From NCBI GenBank assembly GCA_963768025.1, contig CAVYGM010000016.1, forward strand, positions 1 through 15,896: a stretch of DNA of 15,896 bases, in the 5' to 3' direction. Both the position numbers and the translations under genes were made by a program. Positions 9,282-15,896 of the stretch are shown in pieces (positions within the stretch are counted from its first letter, which is position 1; the number at the start of each line of letters is the position of its first letter). This DNA is from CAVYGM01 sp963768025 (GTDB taxonomy: Bacteria; Bacteroidota; Bacteroidia; Cytophagales; Spirosomataceae). Under the pieces are notes generated by a model that was not told the DNA's origin, did not search any database, and saw only the letters and a list, made by a program, of their open reading frames with translations.

Positions 9282-11858
9282 ATGAAGATACCCGTACTCT
9301 TACTAAGCCTGTGTAGCTGGTTCATTTGCCTGGCCCAGCCCGCTACGCGCATCTACCTGGCCAATGACGACCACACCGACTACATGTGGACGGCCAACGA
9401 GGCGCAGTACGACTCGGCCTTCGTGCACATGCTGGACTACTACCTCGATCAGATAGATTCGACCCGAAGCTTTCCGCCTGATTTTCAGGCGCGCTTCAAC
9501 TGCGACGGCAGCTTCTGGCTGCGGGCATATGAGAAGTACCGGACCCCGGAGCAATTTAACCGCCTGGTGGCCGCACTGCGTTCGGGGCATATCAGCAGTC
9601 CGCTCAACACCCTGGTAAGTACCTACGGAGGGCAGCCCACCGAAGCCGTGCTGCGGGGCATGTACTACGCCGGGCAGCTCGAACGGCGGCTGGGGCTACG
9701 TTTTCCGCTGGCGGTGGCGATGGAAAACCAAACCCTCCCGCTGGGATTGAGCTCCCTCTGGGCCGGGTCGGGGGCAAAGTACAGCTGGAAAGGCGTGTGT
9801 GGCTGCGCCAGCCGCATTCCCAACGCCCGACTGGCCCACCGGCGGCATCAGCTCTACCGCTACACCGGCCCGGATGGTAGCGGCGTGATCATGAAATGGT
9901 ACAACCTGCTCGGAACCAACAATGTATCCCTGGGCGGCTACGCTGAGGCCCGGCAGGAGGTGGTCAGCAAAGACCCCGTTGGAAAGATGACGAGTTTTGT
10001 GAGCGACCTGGCTTCCCTGTGCGGCACCACCACCTACCCCTACCGGGCCATTGGGGCCTTTGGGTTTGGCTGGGACGACCTGGCTACCTACGTATCGCCG
10101 GCCTTTATCACGGCGGCCCGCAACGGCACCACCCCGCAGCGCCGCGTGCGGGTATCCAACGAAATTGACTTTTTTGAAGATGTAGCGCGTACCTACCCCC
10201 GCCTGCCCAGCGAGTCGGTTAGCTACGGCAACGAGTGGGATACCTACCCCGTCTCGATGAACGAAATCACGGCCAAGGTGCGGCGGGCCACCGAAAAGCT
10301 CCGCTCGGCCGAAGCGCTGGCCTCGGTCGTTTCGTTGCAGCAGCCCGCTTTTGCCAACGAACTATCCGCCGAAAGAAAACAGGCTTGGGAAGCCTTTGGC
10401 CTTTACTGGGAGCACGACTGGACCGCCGACGGACCCGTTTCGCAAAAGGACCGGGCCGAGTGGCAGATCAAAATCCAGAATCAGATCACTGGCTACACGG
10501 ATTCCCTTTTCAACCGATCGCGGGAGGCACTGGCCCGGCAGCTCCCAGCCGCACAAGTACCCCGTTTTTATGTTTTCAATCCGCTAAGCTGGACCCGGAG
10601 CGACGTAGCCGATGTACCCTACGCGGGCCAGTACCCCGTGCGGGTGGTGGATGTGACTACAGGACGGGAAGCCGCCAGTCAGCTGGTGGTGAAAGGCGGC
10701 CAACGGTACCTGCGCTTGTGGGCGGAGGAGGTACCTTCGGTAGGCTATAAAATATTCGAAATACGGCCCGGTACCCCGGCTCCTCAGCCCGATGCGGCCC
10801 AATTGGAGGGGGAGTACTTGCAGAATGACCGGTATAAAATCCGGATGCGACGCTCGGGGGTGATTACCGACTGGGTAGATTTGGCCACTAATCAAGCGTT
10901 GGTAAAAGCCACGCAAGGGAGGTATCTGAACGATTTGGGTACGGCAGCGCTGGACGAAGGAGAGCCGCTCAGCGTGGAAAATGCCGGTCCGGTGTCGGTG
11001 ACGCTGAAAGCCGTTTCGCGCGACCCGGTTCTGCATACGGTTCGGCTGACTCTGTACGCCCACAACAACCGCATCGAGATTCAGGATAGCATTCAGGAAA
11101 ACTACGGTGATCTGAAAACCTGGGCTTTTTCTTTTGACCTGAAAAATCCCACGACCCGGCACGAAGAGCTGGGGGCCATCCTGACCGCCAAAAACGAAAA
11201 CCGGGGCGGACACTACGCAAGCCAAAACGCCCGCTACGATTGGCTCACGTTCAACCACTTCGCCAATGTCAGCAATGATGGCTACGGTATTACACTTTCG
11301 AACGTGGATTGCAGTTTTTTCAAATTGGGCAACAGCCAGGCTGATTCGCTGGACGAGAATTCCGCCCAGCTCAACGCCCTGGCCGGGGGGCAAACCGATC
11401 CCTACCGCGACACCCTGATGCTGGGTATTTACAACCAGTTTGGGCAAAAAGACTTTCTGTACCAGTTTGCCCTTACCTCCCACGCGGGTGCTTTTGACGC
11501 TACTTCTGCCATGAAATTTGCCCTGGAACACCAGAACCCGCTGGTGGCAGCGCTGATTACGGGGGAAGGGGCATCAAAGGGTACCTCTGCTTTTTCCTTG
11601 CTGACAATCAATGATCCCAAGGTACTGCTGTGGAGTGTGAAACCCGCCGAAGATGGGCCGGAGAGAGGCTTGATTACCCGGTTCTGGAATCTGAACGACA
11701 AAGCGGTCAGCCCCAGCCTGACCCTCGCCCGGCCCATCCGGCAGGCATGGCGTACCAGCCATATTGAAACCAACGAGCAGTCTCTGAGGCCCGCTTCCGG
11801 AAAATTAAAAATTGCTTTGCAACCCCAGCAGTTGAGGACGTATCGGTTGAAATTTTGA
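9282..11858 (+). CDS. Secreted GH38-like (alpha-mannosidase-related) glycoside hydrolase
   Basis: This intact 858-residue protein starts at ATG 9282, which places a signal peptide (MKIPVLLLSLCSWFICLAQ) at the N-terminus; the in-frame upstream start at 9246 is less likely. The order of motifs matches GH38: a metal-binding HxD in DDHTDYMW (His31, Asp33), RFNCDGSFWL (72-80), a long helix ending GHISSPLNT, AMENQTLPLG (146-155) where the family has its nucleophile-containing D-P-F-G segment, and YWEHDWTADG (His378, Asp379) where GH38 has HHDAxTGT. A long beta-sandwich region follows to the C-terminus (residues about 430-858). The usual nucleophile Asp appears replaced by Glu148 or Asn149. It may therefore act on an unusual substrate or by an altered mechanism. 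It belongs to an uncharacterised branch as far as I can tell. Confidence 0.72.
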   Translation: MKIPVLLLSLCSWFICLAQPATRIYLANDDHTDYMWTANEAQYDSAFVHMLDYYLDQIDSTRSFPPDFQARFNCDGSFWLRAYEKYRTPEQFNRLVAALRSGHISSPLNTLVSTYGGQPTEAVLRGMYYAGQLERRLGLRFPLAVAMENQTLPLGLSSLWAGSGAKYSWKGVCGCASRIPNARLAHRRHQLYRYTGPDGSGVIMKWYNLLGTNNVSLGGYAEARQEVVSKDPVGKMTSFVSDLASLCGTTTYPYRAIGAFGFGWDDLATYVSPAFITAARNGTTPQRRVRVSNEIDFFEDVARTYPRLPSESVSYGNEWDTYPVSMNEITAKVRRATEKLRSAEALASVVSLQQPAFANELSAERKQAWEAFGLYWEHDWTADGPVSQKDRAEWQIKIQNQITGYTDSLFNRSREALARQLPAAQVPRFYVFNPLSWTRSDVADVPYAGQYPVRVVDVTTGREAASQLVVKGGQRYLRLWAEEVPSVGYKIFEIRPGTPAPQPDAAQLEGEYLQNDRYKIRMRRSGVITDWVDLATNQALVKATQGRYLNDLGTAALDEGEPLSVENAGPVSVTLKAVSRDPVLHTVRLTLYAHNNRIEIQDSIQENYGDLKTWAFSFDLKNPTTRHEELGAILTAKNENRGGHYASQNARYDWLTFNHFANVSNDGYGITLSNVDCSFFKLGNSQADSLDENSAQLNALAGGQTDPYRDTLMLGIYNQFGQKDFLYQFALTSHAGAFDATSAMKFALEHQNPLVAALITGEGASKGTSAFSLLTINDPKVLLWSVKPAEDGPERGLITRFWNLNDKAVSPSLTLARPIRQAWRTSHIETNEQSLRPASGKLKIALQPQQLRTYRLKF

Positions 11859-11878
11859 ATTTATATCACTATTGACTT

Positions 11879-13280
11879 ATGAATTGCTTTACCCTCAAAA
11901 CCAATCTTAAAGATCACCCTGGTCTACCCTGTCGCTAGCCATAGTTCTTGCTCCCAGGCAGCTACGCGCAAGCACCAGACAAGCAAAAAGTAGAGCAGGA
12001 ATTGCTGGCCAGAGCCCGGCAGAATATTGAACAGTACCGGAAAGGCGATGCCCAGCTGGTATTCACCGATGCGGCGGGAAAACCGCTTCCCAATCTGAAA
12101 GTCGTCATTGACCAGCAAAGCCAGGATTTTCTTTTTGGCAATCTGAGTGAGGAAGTATTCCGGCTCAACGCGGAGGATGCGGCCAAATTCCGGGAGAAGT
12201 TTGCGGGCCTTTTCAACTTCACCGAGCTCACCGTCAAGTGGTCACCCTACGAGGGGCAGCAGGGCAAGCCGGAATGGCAGAAGCTTCAGCAAAAACTGGA
12301 CTGGTGTAAGCAGAACGGCATAACACCCAAAGGACATACCCTGGGCTGGACCCACACCGCCGGTACCCCCGCGCTGGCTCCTGAAGCTACCCGCCGAACA
12401 GGCCACGGATCTGTACCGGGCCCGGATTCAAAACCTGGTGGGTGGCTTTAAAGACCAGATCACCATGTGGGACGTGGTGAACGAGCCGGTCACTACCGTT
12501 CCCTGGGAACGAGCCCTGAAAGATGCACAGAATGTAACGGGGGAAATCAACGAAGGTACCCGCTATAACGTGAAAGGAATTACGCTGGAAGAAACCCTGC
12601 CCTGGGTGGAGAATTCGTACCGATGGGCGCACCAGGCCGATTCGACGGGCGACTTTATCATCAATGAATTCTTCGTGATTGCCCGGCCCGAAGTGCGCGA
12701 GAAGTACTACCAGCTCATCAAAGAGTTGAGAAAGCGCAACGTGCCGGTGACCGGCATTGGTATTCAGGCGCATGAGCCCCAGGACCGGTGGTTTTCGCCC
12801 GTGGAGGTACTGGAAACCTTCAACCGGCTCAACGAGTTCGGCTTGCCCCTGCACATCACCGAATTTATCCCTCAGTCCTCAGGCAAGCCCATTACCGGCG
12901 GCTGGCGGGAGGGTACCTGGACGGAGGAGGCGCAGGCCGACTTCGCCGAGCAGTTTTATACCCTGGCGTTCAGTCATCCGGCCATGGTGTCCATTCACTG
13001 GTGGGGGCTGTCTGACCGCATGATCTGGCTCAAAGGCGGTGGTCTGCTCGACCGCGACTTTAACCCAAAACCCGTATATACCCGCCTCGAAAAGCTGATA
13101 AAGCACGACTGGATGACCAAAAATGTGCGGTTGACTACGGGTAAAAAGGGAGAGGTAGCTTTCCGGGGCTTTTACGGTACCTACCGGGTGCAGGTCACCA
13201 AGCCCGATGGTACCACCCAGGATTTTGAAGCCCACCTGACCGAAAAAAGTCCGAACCAGTTCACCTTTATCTGTCGCTGA
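11879..13280 (+). CDS. Secreted GH10 family glycoside hydrolase (endo-xylanase-like), frameshifted
   Basis: The body matches GH10. An N-terminal beta module (LVFTDAAGKPLPNLKV) precedes the barrel motifs KGHTLGWTH, the acid/base Glu in WDVVNEP (codon 12483-12485) and the nucleophile Glu in HITEF (codon 12861-12863). A small C-terminal beta domain ends the protein (GEVAFRGFYGTYRV). The frame breaks near 12368-12374 by one extra base, between HTAGTP and WLLKLPAEQ. The 5' end is less certain. ATG 11879 is in the body frame, but TAG codons at 11936 and 11942 interrupt it. Dropping one base from each of three short runs (AAA 11909-11911, CCC 11928-11930, TT 11948-11949) gives a convincing signal peptide ending GSYAQA. 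Reconstructed length is about 465 residues. Probably an endo-beta-xylanase or a related GH10 activity. Confidence 0.82.
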
Positions 13281-13286
13281 CCTGCC

Positions 13287-14711
13287 ATGAAGTACCCCTT
13301 GCTTGTCCTGCTTTTACTGTATGCGCTCTCCTACTCCGCCACGGCTACCAACTACTACGTGTCGGCCAGCGGCGACAATGCCAACGACGGGCGTTCGAGC
13401 GAAAAAGCGTTTTTGACCCTGCAAAAAGCCCACGGGCTCACGCAGCCGGGCGATACCGTTTTTGTTATGAATGGCACCTACGCCTCCACCACCGGGCCGG
13501 TGCTGAACGTCACCCGCTCCGGCGAGGCCAATAAGTACATTACCTACAAACCCTTTCCGGGCCATACCCCCATCATCACCGCCACCGGCAACGCCTGGAA
13601 TGCCGTGGTGGTCAACGGGTCGTATATCCTGATCGAAGGGTTTGAGCTTCGGGGAAACAACGAAAATATTACCTACGAAGCGGCTTTCCAGGCGTATACG
13701 GACTACCTGGCGGGCACGGCCAAGCCCAATGCCTATTTCAATACCAACGGGATTTCGATCGGCGGCCCCGCCGCCGAATCCAAGCTACCCCACCACGTCA
13801 CCATCCGGAATTGTAGGGTACACGATTTCCCCGGCGGCGGCATCAGCGCCATTCAGACCGACTACGTTACCATCGAAGGCAACCTGGTGTACAACAACGC
13901 CTGGTACATGATGTACGCCGGTAGTGGCATCAGCATCCTCAATCCCTACGACAGCGACAAGGTGACTACCTATAAGAATATCGTGCGCAACAACATCTGC
14001 CACACCAACAAGACCACCGTACCCTGGGCGAGCCTGAAACGGTTGAGCGACGGCAATGGCATCATCATCGACGTAAATCAGTACCCCTACAACGATAAAA
14101 ACGGCCCCGCCTACGGGGGACGAACGCTGGTGGAAAACAACATCTGCTACCACAACGGGGGCTCGGGCATTCACGCCTTCCGGGCCGACCACGTGGATAT
14201 TCTCAACAATACAGCCTACCAGAATGGCACCGTGCTGCCCGACTACGCCAATATTTTTGCCAATGCCTGTACCGATGTGAACATCATCAACAACATCATG
14301 TACGCGGCTACGGGCAAAGCCTGCACCTCCAACTACGCCAATACCCGCGTGCGGTACGATTACAACATCTACTTCAACGGGACGGTAGCCGGACAGGGAC
14401 CGAACGACAAAATCATTGATCCCCAATTTGTAAACCCCTCGCTTGATCCGGCGGTGGCTGACTTTACTTTAAAACCCAATAGCCCCGCCATCAACGCCGG
14501 GACCGATGAGCCTAAATTGTACGCCCAGCGGGACATCCGGGGTACCTACCGGCCGCAGGGAGGCAAGCCCGAGCCCGGCGCGTACGAGTTTGGGGCCAAT
14601 GTCATTACGGGACTGCCCGAAGTACCCGCGCCTGATTTTATGGTGCTGTTCCCCAATCCAGTGGCCGAAACTCTCACCATCCGGCTTCCCACGGCTCTGC
14701 CGGATAGTTGA
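13287..14711 (+). CDS. Secreted right-handed parallel beta-helix protein (possible polysaccharide lyase), stop inside T9SS domain
   Basis: A clear signal peptide (MKYPLLVLLLLYALSYSATA) opens the protein from ATG 13287, six bases after the GH10 stop. The mature part starts NYYVSASGDNANDG and is a parallel beta-helix with repeated Asn-rich rungs (NNICHTN, NNICYHN, ILNNTAYQN, IINNIMY), as in PL1/PL9-like lyases and DUF1565 proteins. No catalytic triad can be assigned with confidence. The C-terminus enters a T9SS sorting domain (MVLFPNPVAETLTIRLP) and is then cut by TGA at 14709-14711. The remaining sorting domain continues in the same frame to 14870. If the stop is real, the 474-residue product lacks most of its secretion signal. 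Without the stop it would be an outer-membrane-exported or surface-attached enzyme of about 527 residues. Confidence 0.85.
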   Translation: MKYPLLVLLLLYALSYSATATNYYVSASGDNANDGRSSEKAFLTLQKAHGLTQPGDTVFVMNGTYASTTGPVLNVTRSGEANKYITYKPFPGHTPIITATGNAWNAVVVNGSYILIEGFELRGNNENITYEAAFQAYTDYLAGTAKPNAYFNTNGISIGGPAAESKLPHHVTIRNCRVHDFPGGGISAIQTDYVTIEGNLVYNNAWYMMYAGSGISILNPYDSDKVTTYKNIVRNNICHTNKTTVPWASLKRLSDGNGIIIDVNQYPYNDKNGPAYGGRTLVENNICYHNGGSGIHAFRADHVDILNNTAYQNGTVLPDYANIFANACTDVNIINNIMYAATGKACTSNYANTRVRYDYNIYFNGTVAGQGPNDKIIDPQFVNPSLDPAVADFTLKPNSPAINAGTDEPKLYAQRDIRGTYRPQGGKPEPGAYEFGANVITGLPEVPAPDFMVLFPNPVAETLTIRLPTALPDS

Positions 14712-14870
14712 GTGGAAATTCTCAACAGCAGCGGTACCCTGTTGGCAAGGTACCTACTTAGCGGGCAGGAAGGTACCCTGCCGGTGGAGCGGCTGGCTCC
14801 TGGTAAGTACATCCTGATTTTTCATCAGGAAAATGGTACCGTCGCAACTCGTACTTTTGTCAAACATTAA
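14712..14870 (+). other. In-frame continuation of the T9SS C-terminal sorting domain after TGA
   Basis: After the TGA at 14709, the same frame reads on for 52 codons to TAA at 14868-14870, with no frame change. The translated part has the beta-strand pattern of a T9SS type A sorting domain: VEILNSSGTLL, GTLPVERLAPGKYIL and a final RTFVKH. This is the expected second half of the domain begun at FPNPVAETLTIRLP. A single substitution such as CGA to TGA would explain the break. Confidence 0.8.
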
Positions 14871-14903
14871 TCCTCTCGGCTGAGAGTAAAATTTCCATTT
14901 GCT

Positions 14904-15713
14904 ATGTCTATTAAATTTTTTGCCCCCCAATGGGGAAATACCCTACCCTTCGACACCTTTTGTCAGAACGTAAAAGCTGCAGGCTACGACGGGGTGGAAA
15001 TGGCCCTGCCCTTCGATGCTCATGAAAAGGAAGAAATCCTCTCTATCCTGAAAAGTCATGATCTTGAACTGATCGGGCAGTACTACCAGTCCTTTGAGCG
15101 CGACTTGCCGGAACATCTCCGCAGCTACGAAAAACACCTGTGGAACCTGGTAGAGGGAGAGCCCCTTTTCATCAATTGCCAGACCGGCAAAGACTACTAT
15201 ACTTTTGAACAAAGTCAGGTACTTTTTGAAGCTGCCGACCGGATTGCCCAGAAAAGCGGCGTCCGGATTATTCACGAGACCCACCGGGGCAAAAGCCTTT
15301 TTGCCGCACATATCACCCAGAAGTATCTCACCCGACTACCCGAGCTACGCATCTGCCTGGATATTTCGCACTGGTGCGCCGTGCACGAGTCATTGCTCGA
15401 AGACCAGCCGGAAGCCGTAGCTCTGGCCATCTCTCGCGCGGATCATTTTCATAGCCGGGTGGGTCACCCCGAAGGTCCGCAGGTAAACGACCCGCGCGCG
15501 CCGGAGTGGACCGACGTGCTCGACACACACCTGGCCTGGTGGGATAGGCTCGTGGACATTCACCGTACCAACGGCACCCAGCTTACCGTCAATACTGAGT
15601 TTGGGCCAGCCCCGTACATGCCCCTGCACCCCTACACTCAGGAGCCGCTGGCCAGTCAGTGGGAGGTGAACGTATTTATGATGGAGCTGCTGAAAAAGCG
15701 ATACCTCCTCTGA
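14904..15713 (+). CDS. Sugar phosphate isomerase/epimerase-like TIM barrel, cytosolic, intact
   Basis: This 269-residue protein is a complete xylose-isomerase-like TIM barrel with no signal peptide. Conserved metal-ligand positions can be followed through the barrel: Glu125 in RIIHETHRGK, Asp153 and His156 in RICLDISHW, His181/His183 in DHFHSRVGH, and Glu232 in TVNTEFGPAP. It is clearly divergent from the two barrels at 4463 and 5401, so it is not a recent duplicate. The 33-base gap upstream holds a small inverted repeat (CTCTC/GAGAG, 14873-14885) and no clear promoter. It is the last gene before a strong terminator and so probably ends the transcription unit. The substrate is unknown. Confidence 0.9.
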   Translation: MSIKFFAPQWGNTLPFDTFCQNVKAAGYDGVEMALPFDAHEKEEILSILKSHDLELIGQYYQSFERDLPEHLRSYEKHLWNLVEGEPLFINCQTGKDYYTFEQSQVLFEAADRIAQKSGVRIIHETHRGKSLFAAHITQKYLTRLPELRICLDISHWCAVHESLLEDQPEAVALAISRADHFHSRVGHPEGPQVNDPRAPEWTDVLDTHLAWWDRLVDIHRTNGTQLTVNTEFGPAPYMPLHPYTQEPLASQWEVNVFMMELLKKRYLL

Positions 15714-15768
15714 GCATGGCACCTTTCCCTTACCTCATATCCGTCTAAATTCACTCTCCTTCAATCCC

Positions 15769-15806
15769 GCAGCCCACTTTGGTCTAACCAAGTGGGCTGC
15801 TTTATT
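15769..15806 (+). terminator. Rho-independent terminator
   Basis: GCAGCCCACTTTGGT (15769-15783) pairs with ACCAAGTGGGCTGC (15787-15800) over a 3-base loop, with one unpaired T in the left arm, followed by TTTATT. It lies 55 bases after the third isomerase and ends the + strand unit. Bases 15714-15768 show nothing else of note. Confidence 0.88.
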
Positions 15807-15866
15807 CGACTGACTACCAGGTGTGACGAATACCCAGTTGTGAGCGATTTTCCTTTTGTTAAAATT

Positions 15867-15889
15867 TATTTTTGCAACATTGTTGCAAA
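15867..15889 (+). promoter_or_regulatory. Promoter -7 element overlapping a 9+1+9 palindromic operator
   Basis: TTTGCAACA (15871-15879) and TGTTGCAAA (15881-15889) form a perfect dyad around T15880. TATTTTTG at 15867-15874 matches the Bacteroidota -7 consensus TAnnTTTG and overlaps the left arm; no well-spaced TTTG -33 box is seen. The arrangement suits repression of the gene starting beyond the window. The palindrome is of the size bound by Fur/Zur-type dimers, but the regulator is a guess. Confidence 0.6.
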
Positions 15890-15896
15890 TTAAAAT

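Noticed and set aside
10584..11531. Long minus-strand open frame (315 codons) opposite the GH38-like gene
   Set aside because: It is antisense to an intact secreted enzyme, with no domain, signal or neighbouring minus-strand gene.
1909..12374. Programmed +1 ribosomal frameshifting shared by the broken genes
   Set aside because: The sites share no slippery codon, in-frame stop at the shift or downstream stem-loop, and they hit unrelated families that are not known to be recoded. Kept only as a fallback under the frameshift finding.
14709..14711. TGA as selenocysteine or a reassigned codon
   Set aside because: TGA ends several intact genes here (541, 1690, 8205, 15713), and a T9SS sorting domain has no use for selenocysteine. 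GGTACC pairs downstream can form a hairpin, but that palindrome is everywhere in the window.
14873..14885. CTCTC/GAGAG inverted repeat before the last isomerase as a terminator
   Set aside because: A five-base stem with no U-run is too weak to call.

Overview
The window reads as part of a carbohydrate-utilisation region of a member of the Bacteroidota, most likely order Cytophagales (Spirosomataceae-like). This rests on a type IX secretion (T9SS) C-terminal domain on one enzyme, the absence of Shine-Dalgarno leaders, a TAnnTTTG-type -7 element at the right edge, moderately high GC, and family content typical of that group (GSDH-PKD-cytochrome c fusion, several TIM-barrel 'sugar phosphate isomerases', Gfo/Idh, PhyH). 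The genus cannot be named from the sequence alone. All twelve genes lie on the + strand, tightly packed, with ATGA overlaps at two junctions. No SusC/SusD pair, transcriptional regulator, transposase, tRNA, rRNA or CRISPR is visible.

Left part (1-4440): the C-terminal part of a phytanoyl-CoA-dioxygenase-like oxygenase, a Gfo/Idh/MocA oxidoreductase, and a large secreted glucose/sorbosone-dehydrogenase-like protein with PKD, cytochrome c and CBM6-like domains. A strong hairpin follows. Middle (4463-9119): a cytosolic TIM-barrel isomerase, a Tat-exported isomerase of the same superfamily, then a ROK sugar kinase, an EamA/DMT transporter and a double-SIS sugar-phosphate isomerase. Right part (9282-15713): a secreted GH38-like alpha-mannosidase relative, a secreted GH10 enzyme, a secreted parallel beta-helix protein with a T9SS sorting domain, and a third TIM-barrel isomerase closed by a clear terminator. 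The last 30 bases carry a 9+1+9 palindrome over a promoter for a gene beyond the window.

Together the genes suggest extracellular or periplasmic cleavage of a plant or algal glycan or glycoside (GH10, GH38-like, beta-helix), sugar oxidation (GSDH, Gfo/Idh), rearrangement or elimination (three TIM barrels), and uptake, phosphorylation and isomerisation of a sugar (EamA, ROK, SIS).

The most unusual property is that five genes are broken by frameshifts, every clear case fitting one EXTRA base, and a sixth has an in-frame TGA just before the end of its T9SS domain. The sequence on both sides of each break is well conserved. I therefore annotate the genes at their reconstructed full extents and flag each defect. 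Residual insertion errors in the assembly are the leading explanation; real decay or recoding are alternatives to exclude.
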